A stretch of DNA of 33,972 bases from Candidatus Bathyarchaeota archaeon (GCA_012515445.1 JAAYYI010000079.1:1-33972); one strand, 5' to 3'; shown: positions 1 to 8,063, counted from the first letter of the stretch. Made by a program: numbers and translations. The notes: generated from the letters alone by a model not told the origin.

Positions 1-128
1 GTCGGTTTGCCGGTCATAGGACTCGGGTTCCACCTGATCCCGTTCCGAACTCAGAAGTTAAACCGTGCTCCGTTCCCAGCTGTAGTGTGGTCTTCGGCCA
101 CGTGAACCTGGGAAAGCTGGCAGCCACC
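1..128 (+). rRNA. 5S ribosomal RNA, 5' end at or just outside the window edge
   Basis: The hallmark 5S loop sequence CCTGATCCCGTTCCGAACTC followed by AGAAGTTAAAC is present at about 33-63, and the gene has the usual length of about 120-130 nt. The 5' segment TTGCCGGT (about 7-14) can pair with GCTGGCAG (about 115-122), forming helix I with some G-U pairs. No 23S or 16S sequence lies downstream; the next feature is a protein gene with its own TATA box. Whether a 23S gene lies upstream cannot be seen. The exact ends are estimated from the helix. Confidence 0.93.
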
Positions 129-174
129 TATTTATCATTTTACTGGCATAAAACCATGCGAATTTAGCATATCC

Positions 175-182
175 TTATAAAT
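175..182 (+). promoter_or_regulatory. TATA box of the DUF1512 gene
   Basis: TTATAAAT lies about 40 nt before the TTG at 219. A start site about 25 nt downstream (near 203) would fall after the alternative TTG at 198 and just before the SD-like AAGTGGTG at 203-210. This supports 219 as the true start codon. No experimental start site is known. Confidence 0.6.
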
Positions 183-218
183 GACCATTAATAGTTTTTG
201 GGAAGTGGTGTCTACACA

Positions 219-1328
219 TTGAGCTTAGTTCCTGGATCAGATTCTCTAACACAAATCATTAGCTTACTAACGTACGCTTTCTTCATAGTATTCATCTTCT
301 ACGGTCAACGTATCCAGATGTACATTATGGTTCGCGAAGTTGAAAACAACCTGCACAAGCTGCGGGTCATAAAAGACGAGGGCCGCAAAACGGCGATAGA
401 AGCCTTAAAAGAGATGGGCAAACCAACAAGTGACCCATCTGCACGCGTCGACCGCTACTTAGACTATTTTACTATTAGCCCACAAACAATGGATCCATCG
501 GGTATAGTCTACAAACTCGACCACATACTTGACATGAGAGATGAACGTCTAAAAGAAGAAGTTCGATTAATGGCTCCGGCTGCAGCAGGCGACGAAGTCC
601 AGATAAACAACTTGGAAAACACTCTTGAAGCTGCCATGGCACTCAACTACATCTACAAAGTTGTACGCCACTACTACATACAAGGCAAAAAAACCCTTAG
701 TCTCTACGTGATCATGCAGCTACAGATGATTCTGCCTATGGTTATGAAAGAGGCTGAAGCGTATGGCAGCGCACTTAAAGCGTTTGCGTATGGTCAACCA
801 ATCGGAGACAGTGTCGGTCCACTCATCGCCTCCAGACTCATGCACGGATATGAAGCGCGTAAAGTCTACAAGGACTGCGTCGTTGCATCCGTTCCCTTCG
901 AAGGCCGCACAGCGCTCGTTCTGAAGGCTGAGGGTCCAGGAGGAAACGTCGGCAAGCCAGGTGATGCAATCGAAGGCGTGATTGAGGAGCAGCAGGGTAA
1001 ACTCGCGATGGTTATCATGATCGATGCGGGTTTGAAGCTTGAGGGCGAACTCGTCGGCGAAGTGTCAGAGGGCATCGGTGCCGCGATCGGCGGTCCAGGT
1101 GTTGACGCTTTTAAGATTGAGGAGAAAGTCACAAAGTACAAGCTGCCTCTCTACGCTGTAATCGTTAAAGAGGACATCGGCGATGCAGTTTCACCGATGC
1201 GACGCGAAATCCACGAGGCTGCTGATAAGGCAATTGAGCGTGTCCGCGACATAGTTAAGGAGCGCACAAAAGAGGGCGATACCGTGCTGATTGTCGGTGT
1301 CGGTAACAGCATCGGAGTTGGTCAATAA
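219..1328 (+). CDS. DUF1512 family protein, membrane-anchored, function unknown
   Basis: The protein has about 369 residues and begins with one hydrophobic segment (about residues 8-27), followed by FYGQRIQMYIM, which resembles the start of archaeal DUF1512 proteins. The rest is soluble: a helical first half, then a Gly-rich alpha/beta part with GPGGNVGKPGDAIEG and a C-terminal VLIVGVGNSIGVGQ. The family is widespread in Thermoproteota and has no assigned reaction. An in-frame TTG at 198 is also possible, but 219 fits the TATA spacing and the SD-like AAGTGGTG better. The stop codon overlaps by one base the ATG of the next gene, so the two are probably co-translated. The family call is from recognition, not a search. 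Confidence 0.8.
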   Translation: MSLVPGSDSLTQIISLLTYAFFIVFIFYGQRIQMYIMVREVENNLHKLRVIKDEGRKTAIEALKEMGKPTSDPSARVDRYLDYFTISPQTMDPSGIVYKLDHILDMRDERLKEEVRLMAPAAAGDEVQINNLENTLEAAMALNYIYKVVRHYYIQGKKTLSLYVIMQLQMILPMVMKEAEAYGSALKAFAYGQPIGDSVGPLIASRLMHGYEARKVYKDCVVASVPFEGRTALVLKAEGPGGNVGKPGDAIEGVIEEQQGKLAMVIMIDAGLKLEGELVGEVSEGIGAAIGGPGVDAFKIEEKVTKYKLPLYAVIVKEDIGDAVSPMRREIHEAADKAIERVRDIVKERTKEGDTVLIVGVGNSIGVGQ

Positions 1329-1774
1329 TGAGGATGAACACATTGAGCAGAAGCAAGCAAACAAACTCCACTTCAACCAGCAGCAGAATAAACACTTACC
1401 TGATACTCATAGTGCTGGTGGTGTTGGCGCTCTCCATCGTGGCGTTGTTCGTTGCGGCGCAGGTCCTGTTAACCGGTGACACAATCACCGCAGGGTTGTT
1501 CGCTGGCATCGGCTTGATCGCGATGGCTATGTGCGTGTTTCTGCTGTTCCAGTCTCGTAAGCAGACGGCTGAAGTTAAGCTGGATATTCCTAAAGTGATG
1601 ACTATCATCGAATGTCAAAACAAGGGCTGCGCAAACAAGACAACACGCGAGTTCCAACGCGGCGACTACGTCTTTAAAGACTTAGATGTTGCGTGCGGTA
1701 AATGTGGCGGCAAACAGATGATAACTGGCATCTATAAGGAAGTTAAAGAGAAAGAGAAAACCTACGCCGTTTAA
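1328..1774 (+). CDS. Small membrane protein with zinc-ribbon-like C-terminus
   Basis: The protein has 148 residues. A Ser/Thr-rich N-terminus is followed by two hydrophobic helices (about residues 23-45 and 53-74), so both ends probably face the cytoplasm. The C-terminal part carries two cysteine pairs, CQNKGC (about 96-101) and CGKCGG (about 123-128), consistent with a zinc ribbon, and ends in a Lys/Glu-rich tail. Its ATG overlaps the DUF1512 stop by one base (ATAATG context). A partner role to DUF1512 is inferred from this coupling only. I do not recognise a named family. A T-rich stretch follows the stop codon. Confidence 0.75.
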   Translation: MRMNTLSRSKQTNSTSTSSRINTYLILIVLVVLALSIVALFVAAQVLLTGDTITAGLFAGIGLIAMAMCVFLLFQSRKQTAEVKLDIPKVMTIIECQNKGCANKTTREFQRGDYVFKDLDVACGKCGGKQMITGIYKEVKEKEKTYAV

Positions 1775-1789
1775 GCGGCTACGGTTAAA

Positions 1790-1825
1790 CATTTTTTTTG
1801 TTTTTAGTTGTTTATTTATTTTTAG
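1790..1825 (+). terminator. T-rich terminator after the DUF1512 operon
   Basis: Runs of T (ATTTTTTTTGTTTTT and TTATTTATTTTT) follow the stop at 1774, as in archaeal intrinsic termination. The last bases overlap the 3' end of the convergent map gene. Confidence 0.5.
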
Positions 1826-2724
1826 GTTAGTACTTCACATCCGTTGTCTGTTACGAGTAGTGTGTGTTCGGCTTGAGCGACTGGTTTTCTGGTCATTTCG
1901 ACGAAAACTGGGTAAGCCATGATTGATTTGGATGCGAGTAGCTCTTTGAATGCGGCTTTATGCTTCTCTACTGGTAGGACGCCGATTATCCATCTTTCCG
2001 CGAATGGGAGTGTATGAAACTCTTTTTCGATGTGCTTGATTAGTTTTTTAGCGGAGTCGGTTTTTAGCGATTTGGCTTTTAGGAAGCGGTAGATGGTGGT
2101 TTGCGGGGTGTCTTCGATTATTCCTTCTGCGTCTGGCGATGTAACGAAGGGTTCAACGGCGTAAACTCCGCCGACTTCGAGTTTGCGTGGGTTCAGTCCG
2201 GCGACGCTTGGGATGGATGTGCCTGCGTGAATTAGGTATCTTCCGACGCTGTGGCCTGTTAGGTTTGCTATTGGTTTGAAGCCTCTGTTTTTGATGGTTT
2301 TTTCGACGAGTGCGCCGATTTCGCCGAGTTGGATTCCGCCGTGGATGGCGTCGATTGCTGTTTTTAGTGCGAGTTCGGCGGTTTGGGTCATTTGGCGTCC
2401 TTCGGGGTTAAATGCTGCTGTGAATGCGGTGTCGGTAACATATCCGTCGATTTGGACGCCGATGTCGATTTTGGCTGTGCAGCCTACTGGGATGATTGAT
2501 TTGTCTGCTGGTACAGCTGTGTAGTGTGCGGCGACTTCGTTTATGGATACGTTGACTGGGAAAGCTGGTTTGCCGCCTTTGCTGCGGATTAGGTTTTCTG
2601 CTTTCTCGCAGATATCGATGAATGGCATGTTTTCTTTGACGTAGGCACGCATTTCCTCTCGGACTTCGCGCAGGATTCTGCCGGATAAGCGGAACTTCGC
2701 TAACTCTTCACTGTCATATGGCAT
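1822..2724 (-). CDS. map: Type II methionine aminopeptidase
   Basis: This cytoplasmic metalloenzyme removes the N-terminal methionine from nascent proteins. It has 300 residues, the usual archaeal length. The metal ligands of the pita-bread fold are all visible: D87 and D98 in KIDIGVQIDGYVTDTAF, H158 in TGHSVGRYLIHAG, E191 in YAVEPF and E286 in QAEHTL. H67 in AAHYT matches the substrate-binding His. The helical insert typical of type II enzymes lies at about residues 193-275. The ATG is preceded by GTGA, a weak SD, and a TATA-like TTTAAG lies about 45 nt upstream. The gene is convergent to the DUF1512 operon. The upstream region holds an intergenic repeat. Confidence 0.95.
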   Translation of the reverse strand: MPYDSEELAKFRLSGRILREVREEMRAYVKENMPFIDICEKAENLIRSKGGKPAFPVNVSINEVAAHYTAVPADKSIIPVGCTAKIDIGVQIDGYVTDTAFTAAFNPEGRQMTQTAELALKTAIDAIHGGIQLGEIGALVEKTIKNRGFKPIANLTGHSVGRYLIHAGTSIPSVAGLNPRKLEVGGVYAVEPFVTSPDAEGIIEDTPQTTIYRFLKAKSLKTDSAKKLIKHIEKEFHTLPFAERWIIGVLPVEKHKAAFKELLASKSIMAYPVFVEMTRKPVAQAEHTLLVTDNGCEVLT

Positions 2725-2875
2725 ACATGTTCACTTGCGATAGTTCTGTTAATGCGGTTAACCAACTTAAACTGTTCTAGAACTCAACTGCGATTTTTTC
2801 TCTAACCCCCCTTATGTATAGACTCGACATCTGCTGAATGAAGGGAACGTGTATGCATGTGACTGCTGATTAGGG

Positions 2876-3030
2876 ACTGTGGGGTTTGTGTGGTTGCTAT
2901 GTGTGGCTTGGCTTTTCTGTGCAGTTGTTTCCGGGGCCGGCTTTTTTGCGGTTTGGATACGTTTGTTGCTCTCAAGCTACCTCCTCCCCTTATATAAAGC
3001 GCCTAAACAGAACCTACCCGTCTCAGAAGC
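2876..3030 (+). repeat. Dispersed intergenic repeat, copy 1
   Basis: The 2725-3124 gap lies between the divergent map and DUF2284 genes and holds no convincing gene. The block 2990-3024 matches the reverse complement of 25051-25085 with only three differences in 35 nt, all transitions. The upstream TCAAGCTAC (2972-2980) also recurs at the matching place in that copy (25095-25103, reverse). The first half, with GGGGTTTGTGTGGTTGC, resembles the GGTTTGGGTTGC core of the other copies more weakly. A 63-residue hydrophobic reading frame crosses the copy, but I do not call it a gene. A TATA-like CATTATATGAA near 3075 may serve the DUF2284 gene. Confidence 0.65.
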
Positions 3031-3124
3031 ACCTCCCCTTCCTTATTTAAAGGCAAATACCACTGGTTAGCCGTAAACATTATATGAAATCCTCCCTCAA
3101 CCAATAGAAAACCCGTGACCTAAC

Positions 3125-3757
3125 ATGTCCAGTAACGAACCAGAGAAATTCCAGTTCCTCGTCAAACTTGCGCTTGAGAGCGGCGCTGCAGATGCCAAGA
3201 TCATCCCTGCAAGCCAAGTCGTTGTCGAAGACCGTGTCGTATTGAAATGCAAAGTTGGCTGTAACCACTACGGCGAAACCCTCGCCTGTCCACCGTATGC
3301 GCCGGCGGCTGAGCAGTTCAGAAAAATCGTCTCTGAGTACAGTTACGCGATGTTTATGAAGTTCACGACAACCGCATCCGCGGACAAAGAAGTCTACCCC
3401 TACCTGATGACATACCAGACTGACCCGAATGTGCCCCAAGAGATTAAGGATAAGGCTGCGGCGTTCTGGCAGGGCTGGAAAGACAGCAAACGCAAAATGC
3501 TCGACTCCGTAGTAGGCTTGGAGAAAGCAGCAATGAATAAGGGCTATACTCTTGCAATGTCTTTTATCTCGGGTCACTGTCAACTCTGCGAAAAGTGCAA
3601 TACTGAAACAGGAATCTGCCGTCACCCCGAACTCATGCGCATCAGCGAAGACGCAATCGGCGTGAACGTTAAGAAAACCGCCGCCAACGCAGGCATCCAC
3701 TACCAGTTCCCTTTCAGCAGCAGCGCAGACTCATTCGCACTCTTACTAATCGAGTAA
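3125..3757 (+). CDS. DUF2284 family predicted metal-binding protein
   Basis: The protein has 210 residues. An N-terminal Cys cluster, CKVGC and the CPPYAP motif (about residues 42-60), and a second cluster, CQLCEKC with a later CRHP (about 153-167), are the hallmark of DUF2284 proteins, which are thought to bind a metal or iron-sulfur centre. The reaction is unknown; relatives are frequent in anaerobic archaea and bacteria. The ATG follows CCTAAC with no strong SD, and a TATA-like element near 3075 fits a short leader. It stands between an intergenic repeat and a DUF5615 gene 56 bp downstream. The family assignment is by motif recognition. Confidence 0.82.
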   Translation: MSSNEPEKFQFLVKLALESGAADAKIIPASQVVVEDRVVLKCKVGCNHYGETLACPPYAPAAEQFRKIVSEYSYAMFMKFTTTASADKEVYPYLMTYQTDPNVPQEIKDKAAAFWQGWKDSKRKMLDSVVGLEKAAMNKGYTLAMSFISGHCQLCEKCNTETGICRHPELMRISEDAIGVNVKKTAANAGIHYQFPFSSSADSFALLLIE

Positions 3758-3813
3758 GCCCACTTTTTGGGCAAACCCTAAAATTTTTCCCCGTTCACTC
3801 TTTTGTGGTTGCC

Positions 3814-4083
3814 ATGAAGCTTTTACTTGACGAAATGTACGCAGGATTAAAAGAGTACTTTGAGACGCTTGGCTACGAGGTCATAACCGCGCAGGAAGCG
3901 GGGCTCAAGAGCGCAAAAGACCGCACTGTAGTCGACTACGCACAGAAGCATGGTCTGTTGCTGGTTACGCAGGACCAGAAACCCGCTGAACTCGCCGAAC
4001 TCTTAGGCGTAAAATGCGTTTTCATCTCTAACTTGCTTATCGCGCAGATTGTGGATCAGAAAATCAAGGCGCTTTTCAAGTAG
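3814..4083 (+). CDS. DUF5615 family PIN-like protein
   Basis: The protein has 89 residues, starting MKLLLDEMYAGLKEYF. The early Asp (LLLDEM), the later ADE-type region (DRTVVDYA) and LLVTQDQKP match the small PIN-like fold of DUF5615/Mut7-C relatives, some of which are toxin-like or RNA-processing nucleases. No antitoxin-like partner is adjacent. A GTG at 3805 is in frame, but the ATG at 3814 begins exactly at the conserved first beta strand. The stop codon abuts the stop codon of the convergent membrane gene at 4084. Nuclease activity is inferred from the fold only. Confidence 0.75.
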   Translation: MKLLLDEMYAGLKEYFETLGYEVITAQEAGLKSAKDRTVVDYAQKHGLLLVTQDQKPAELAELLGVKCVFISNLLIAQIVDQKIKALFK

Positions 4084-4632
4084 CTAAACCGCTAAGTGGC
4101 GCAGGTACTTGTTCCAAAGGTATGCTGTTGCGTATCCGGCTGTGACGCCTGTTGCGGGACCCATAAACAGCACAAGCATATCAAGCATTGGGCTGCGCTG
4201 AAGGAACAATCCAATGTAGGTTATTCCCTGCGCCGCGAAAATATCTGGGAAAACAGCGAAGGCGGAGTAGCTGGCGACCGCGATGCACAGCGTGCTAAGA
4301 GCCATAACCGCCATCAACCTGTTGCGGTTTGCGCCCTGACGAGTACCTTTAACTCTGAAAACCGCCATAAACGCATCCACGAATACGCCGTAGAGGAATG
4401 CGAAGAGAAACGTGAAGGGCCCAAGTGAGGGACTTGCCAACGCGGTAAGTAAGCCGCCGACTGCACCCACATACATGGCGCCTACTCTATGAATAAAAAG
4501 CGACGCCAACGCCAAAAGCACCGCCTGAACAACCATCATAAGGTAGTTTAGCGGAGGCGGCAAAAACAGGTTGCCGACGAAGATGATGGCGCCGAATAAT
4601 GCGATGATAAATAGCCGCTGAAGTCTCTGCAA
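4084..4632 (-). CDS. Multi-pass membrane protein, possibly ECF-type S component
   Basis: The protein has 182 residues and five to six hydrophobic segments (about 6-25, 29-48, 52-75, 78-92, 107-128, 150-175). The layout, with short loops, a PPPLNYLMM turn and a Gly-rich GAVGGLLTALASPSLGPF stretch, resembles substrate-binding S components of energy-coupling-factor vitamin transporters. No ECF ATPase or T component is next to it, but group II S components are often encoded alone. The substrate cannot be read from the sequence. It faces a DUF5615 gene tail to tail and the divergent Cys-rich regulator at its head. Confidence 0.6.
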   Translation of the reverse strand: MQRLQRLFIIALFGAIIFVGNLFLPPPLNYLMMVVQAVLLALASLFIHRVGAMYVGAVGGLLTALASPSLGPFTFLFAFLYGVFVDAFMAVFRVKGTRQGANRNRLMAVMALSTLCIAVASYSAFAVFPDIFAAQGITYIGLFLQRSPMLDMLVLFMGPATGVTAGYATAYLWNKYLRHLAV

Positions 4633-4744
4633 CCTCGAAGTTCCCCTTTTAATATAGCATTCAGCTTTGAAGCTAAAAAACGTATATCATCGAATGGAAA
4701 AGAAAATAAGCTATCAATATAGTAGCAATTCAGAAGGGAAATGT

Positions 4745-5110
4745 ATGAACTGTGAACGATGTAGCTGTGAACTTCGGGAAGAAGACATCGTCGTCTACCA
4801 GAACAAGCACCTATGCGAGGACTGCTGCTTCGACTTGATGAATCCGCCTAAAACCTGTGACCCCACCGCTGTTTCATCAACACTAAACGTCCGTAAAGAA
4901 CTCGGACAGAGCGGCACAGAAGGCTTAAGCGAATTGCAGAAGAAAATCTATAGCCTCGTAGTTGAGCGTAGCCCAATCAGCCGAGAAGACCTACTCGCAA
5001 CCTTGCAGCTCTCGCCCTCGGAGTTTGAGCGTGAATTCTCCGTTTTGCGTCACTGCGAGCTGCTAAAAGGCTTCAAAAAGGGCAGTACCGTATTCTTCAC
5101 AAAATATTAA
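4745..5110 (+). CDS. Cys-rich zinc-binding protein with winged-helix C-terminus
   Basis: From the ATG at 4745 the protein has 121 residues. The first 35 contain CERCSCEL and CEDCCFDLMNPP, two CxxC pairs that look like a treble-clef or LIM-like zinc site. After a linker with CDPTAVSS, the last 60 residues read as a winged-helix DNA-binding domain (LSELQKKIYSLVVERSPISREDLL, then a recognition helix and a short wing). An upstream in-frame start at 4667 is possible, but AGAAGGGAA before 4745 is a good SD and the conserved part begins there. A DNA-binding regulatory role is inferred; the regulon is unknown. Confidence 0.72.
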   Translation: MNCERCSCELREEDIVVYQNKHLCEDCCFDLMNPPKTCDPTAVSSTLNVRKELGQSGTEGLSELQKKIYSLVVERSPISREDLLATLQLSPSEFEREFSVLRHCELLKGFKKGSTVFFTKY

Positions 5111-5167
5111 TTACGGCGCATGCATATTTTACTACTCTTAATTCAACAACACTTTTGTAACGGAAAG

Positions 5168-5175
5168 TTATAAAT
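5168..5175 (+). promoter_or_regulatory. TATA box of the gfcR-like gene
   Basis: TTATAAAT stands in an AT-rich stretch about 70 nt before the TTG start, which implies a leader of roughly 45-50 nt. Confidence 0.55.
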
Positions 5176-5244
5176 CTCCAAGCAACATTAATAGCAATCC
5201 ATATAAGATTTGACTTAGAAATGTATATTGGGAGTTAACGGTAA

Positions 5245-5997
5245 TTGAGCACTCACGCGGAAGACCTTAAACTAAGGTTAATGACAATCGAGCTTCTACG
5301 TACTGCAAAGTACAAGCGAAACATCACATACAGGGAATTAGCAACAAAAACAGGCTTGCCAGTCACGGTACTGAGCCGCTACGCAAAAGGCCACGTGCTC
5401 CCAAACACCACACGAGCCAAACAACTCTGGCGTGTACTTACAAAACTCGTCGGTCTCGAAGCTGAACTGCGCAGCCGCATCAAATTCGACGACATCGGAT
5501 ACTTCGATAACACCGAAATCGTCGGCGACTACAACATACTTCAGCAAGCCGCCAACCACGCGCTCGCCAACTTCGCAGGCAAACGCGTCACAAAAGTCCT
5601 AACAGCGGCAACAGACGGCATCCCACTTGCCACCATGGTCGCAAACGCGCTCGGCGTAAACCTAATCGTCGGCAAACGCAACAAAGAAGTCGGAGTAAAA
5701 GCATTCCTCGAAGAAACTTACATCCTCGGACGCGACTCCGGCGTAACAGTCACCCTCTATATTCCCAAAGAATCCATCAAAAAACGTGACAGTGTACTCG
5801 TCGTTGACGACATGATAAAAAGCGGCGAAACACAGGAGGCGCTCGTTAACTTGGTAAAGAAATCCAAAGCAGAAGTCTCTGGAATCTTTAGTCTCATCGC
5901 AGTCGGCGAGGAATGGAAGAAGCGGCTAAAATCAGGCGAAGACAGCCCAGTCGAAGTGGTAACTCACCTGAAATCCCCCTTCGACAACTCATCTTAG
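5245..5997 (+). CDS. gfcR: GfcR-like transcriptional regulator (HTH plus phosphoribosyltransferase)
   Basis: The protein has 250 residues. Residues 1-75 form an XRE-like helix-turn-helix (YRELATKTGLPVTVLSRYAKG). Residues about 85-240 form a type I phosphoribosyltransferase fold with the PRPP-binding motif VLVVDDMIKSGET (D188, D189). This architecture was once annotated as orotate phosphoribosyltransferase-like and is known in haloarchaea as GfcR, a regulator of central carbon metabolism. Effector and targets here are unknown, but tpiA, a debranching enzyme and galT lie within 15 kb. The start is TTG, with GGGAG about 10 nt upstream. The gene symbol is by architecture, not shown orthology. Confidence 0.82.
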   Translation: MSTHAEDLKLRLMTIELLRTAKYKRNITYRELATKTGLPVTVLSRYAKGHVLPNTTRAKQLWRVLTKLVGLEAELRSRIKFDDIGYFDNTEIVGDYNILQQAANHALANFAGKRVTKVLTAATDGIPLATMVANALGVNLIVGKRNKEVGVKAFLEETYILGRDSGVTVTLYIPKESIKKRDSVLVVDDMIKSGETQEALVNLVKKSKAEVSGIFSLIAVGEEWKKRLKSGEDSPVEVVTHLKSPFDNSS

Positions 5998-6046
5998 ACA
6001 AAGTTTAAGTTAACTTCCACTTTTCTAGCTATCTGCTGGAGTGCCA

Positions 6047-6472
6047 TTGAAGATAACAAGCTTCACAATACTCGTGGAGGACGTTGACAAAGCCCTAGAA
6101 TTCTATACGGAAAAGCTGGGGTTCACCAAAAGAATGGATGGAAACATCTGGGTTGGAATACGCTGGGCTACTGTTTCACCCAAAAACCAGCCGGACATCC
6201 AGCTCTCTTTTACACTGGCAGACGACACCACAAAATTTTTGGCAGTGGGAAAACAAGCTCCCAACAGTCCCCTGATGTTTCTTGAAACCGACGACTTAAA
6301 GCGTGATTACACCGAAATGAAGGCACGAGGCGTCAGCTTTTTGTCATACCCCGAAGAACGCGAATGGGGCACCGAAGTGGTGTTCGAGGATCTATACGGC
6401 AACGTATTCGTTCTTATTCAGCCACCCAAAAAGCATCTGTCAGTCAACACTGAAAAGGTACTCGAGTCTTGA
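6047..6472 (+). CDS. VOC/glyoxalase-like protein, first of a tandem pair
   Basis: The protein has 141 residues in the vicinal-oxygen-chelate fold: SFTILVEDVDKALEFYTEKLGF, then FLETDDLKRDYTEMKARGVSF and FEDLYGNVFVLIQPP. The usual first metal ligand (His or Gln in strand 1) is Phe, and the usual C-terminal Glu is replaced (VFVLIQ), so a metal-dependent glyoxalase is unlikely. It may bind a ligand or be a resistance-type protein. A GTG at 6041 is in frame, but TTG at 6047 aligns exactly with the start of the paralogue at 6522, and GGAG sits at the right spacing. The next gene is a clear duplicate. Confidence 0.8.
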   Translation: MKITSFTILVEDVDKALEFYTEKLGFTKRMDGNIWVGIRWATVSPKNQPDIQLSFTLADDTTKFLAVGKQAPNSPLMFLETDDLKRDYTEMKARGVSFLSYPEEREWGTEVVFEDLYGNVFVLIQPPKKHLSVNTEKVLES

Positions 6473-6521
6473 GCATAACCTTAAGTTTCAAGTTGTTCCA
6501 GTAATTGATGGGGCGTATCAC

Positions 6522-6926
6522 TTGAAGATGGGACATATCACACTCTTAGTCCACGATCAAGATGAAGCACTAAAATTCTACACTGAAAAACTGGGATTTA
6601 TCAAGCGAGCAGATTATCTGTCTTGGCTGGGTATCCGATGGGTAAGTGCTTCGCCCAACAACCAGCCTGACGTATCATTAACATTCGTCAAAGCCGACAC
6701 TAACGAAAAAGAAGCATCGGTCGGAAACCAAACCGCAGGTCACGTCTACCTATTTCTAGAAACAGATGACTTAGTGCGCGACTACAAAGAGATGAGTGCC
6801 AAGGGCGTGACTTTTATAAAACTCCCCGAAGACCACCCGTGGGGAAAAACCGCAACTATACTCGATCTATACGACAACATCATAAACCTTGTACAGCGCC
6901 CTAAAGAGCCACAGGAAAAACTTTAA
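6522..6926 (+). CDS. VOC/glyoxalase-like protein, second of a tandem pair
   Basis: The protein has 134 residues and is collinear with the preceding gene: both share DxALxFYTEKLGFxKR, a GIRW strand, NQPD, FLETDDLxRDY and a Tyr-Gly/Asp-Asn turn near the end. Unlike its neighbour it keeps a strand-1 His (GHITLLV), but the C-terminal Glu ligand is again missing (IINLVQ). The start is TTG with an alternative ATG two codons later. The duplication seems to include upstream DNA, because AAGTTT-AAGTT-TTCCA is found about 40-46 nt before both starts. Substrate is unknown. Confidence 0.8.
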   Translation: MKMGHITLLVHDQDEALKFYTEKLGFIKRADYLSWLGIRWVSASPNNQPDVSLTFVKADTNEKEASVGNQTAGHVYLFLETDDLVRDYKEMSAKGVTFIKLPEDHPWGKTATILDLYDNIINLVQRPKEPQEKL

Positions 6927-6971
6927 CCAAGCATACACTAATTCTGTGCATTAAACAAAGAAGGTAGACCT

Positions 6972-7997
6972 ATGCGGATGATTAAGTGGCAAAACGGCAC
7001 AGTCATAACTCCAGATCAAACCAAACTTCCACTCCAAGAAGTAACCTTAGAGATAAAAACAGTCGACCAAATGGCTGAAGCAATCAAAACGCTCCGAGTT
7101 CGAGGTGCACCGTTGCTTGGCGCAGCAGCAGGCTTCGGCGTCGCCATAGCAGCATATCAAAGCAAAGCCAAAACAGCAGCCCAGTTCCTCGCGGAGATCG
7201 AGGTGGCAGGTACACTTATCAAGCGGCAAAGGCCCACGGCAGTTAACCTGTTCTGGGGAGTCGATCGCGTCCTCAACAAAGCCAAGGCCGTAAAAGGCAC
7301 CGTTGAGCAGCTTAAAACCGCAGTAATCCAAGAAGCGCAAGCAATTGCGGACGAAGACGCCGCCCAGAACCGTGCAATCGGTAAACACGGCGCTGAACTA
7401 ATCAAAGACGGTGACACTGTTTTAACCCACTGTAACGCGGGTGAATTAGCAACCGTTGAATACGGCACCGCGCTCGGAGTTATACGAGCCGCATGGGAGC
7501 AGGGTAAAAAAATTAAAGTTATCGCCGATGAAACCCGTCCGCTACTCCAAGGTGCACGACTCACAGCCTACGAGCTGAAGCGCGACGGCATCCCAGTCAC
7601 TTTAATCACTGACAACATGGCGGCACATGTCATGAGTAAAGGCATGGTGAACCTTGTCGTCGTTGGAGCAGACCGCATTGTACAGGACGCGGTGTTCAAC
7701 AAGATCGGAACATACGGTGTCGCAGTCCTCGCCCACGAACACAACATACCCTTCTACGTGGCTGCGCCGAAATCAACCTTCGACTTAACCCGCAAAGCAT
7801 CAGAAGTCGAGATAGAGCAGCGCAAGCCTGAGGAAGTAACACATGTGGGTTGCCAGCAAACTGCCCCCGACGGCGTCGCAGTATACAACCCCGCATTTGA
7901 CGCTACACCACTCAAGTACGTTGCAGGCATCATTACGGAAAGCGGGGTCTACACAAAGAAGCACTTCTCAAAATTCAACCCCAAATTCCTACTCTAA
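6972..7997 (+). CDS. mtnA: S-methyl-5-thioribose-1-phosphate isomerase
   Basis: MtnA isomerises methylthioribose-1-phosphate to methylthioribulose-1-phosphate in methionine salvage. The 341 residues carry the family signatures LRVRGAPLLG, THCNAGELATVEYGTALG with catalytic C154, DETRPLLQGARLTAYEL, and GADRI (catalytic D234) followed by NKIGTY. The C-terminal NPAFDATPLKYVAGIITE is also typical. The related archaeal ribose-1,5-bisphosphate isomerase is the main alternative, but it lacks the LxGxRLTAYEL and NAGxLAT context seen here. AAGGTAG lies just before the ATG. No mtnB, mtnC or mtnK neighbour is visible, so the fate of the product is open. Confidence 0.9.
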   Translation: MRMIKWQNGTVITPDQTKLPLQEVTLEIKTVDQMAEAIKTLRVRGAPLLGAAAGFGVAIAAYQSKAKTAAQFLAEIEVAGTLIKRQRPTAVNLFWGVDRVLNKAKAVKGTVEQLKTAVIQEAQAIADEDAAQNRAIGKHGAELIKDGDTVLTHCNAGELATVEYGTALGVIRAAWEQGKKIKVIADETRPLLQGARLTAYELKRDGIPVTLITDNMAAHVMSKGMVNLVVVGADRIVQDAVFNKIGTYGVAVLAHEHNIPFYVAAPKSTFDLTRKASEVEIEQRKPEEVTHVGCQQTAPDGVAVYNPAFDATPLKYVAGIITESGVYTKKHFSKFNPKFLL

Positions 7998-8063
7998 ACC
8001 GCTAAGTAGAGCATAACGTTAAAGAACAGACAACAAATAACTCAACCAGCACAGCTGATCCAT

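Noticed and set aside
198-218. Seven-codon upstream extension of the DUF1512 gene
   Set aside because: The TATA box at 175-182 places transcription start after position 198.
2879-3070. 63-residue hydrophobic plus-strand frame
   Set aside because: It lies on repeat copy 1, has no SD, and the corresponding frames in other copies carry stops.
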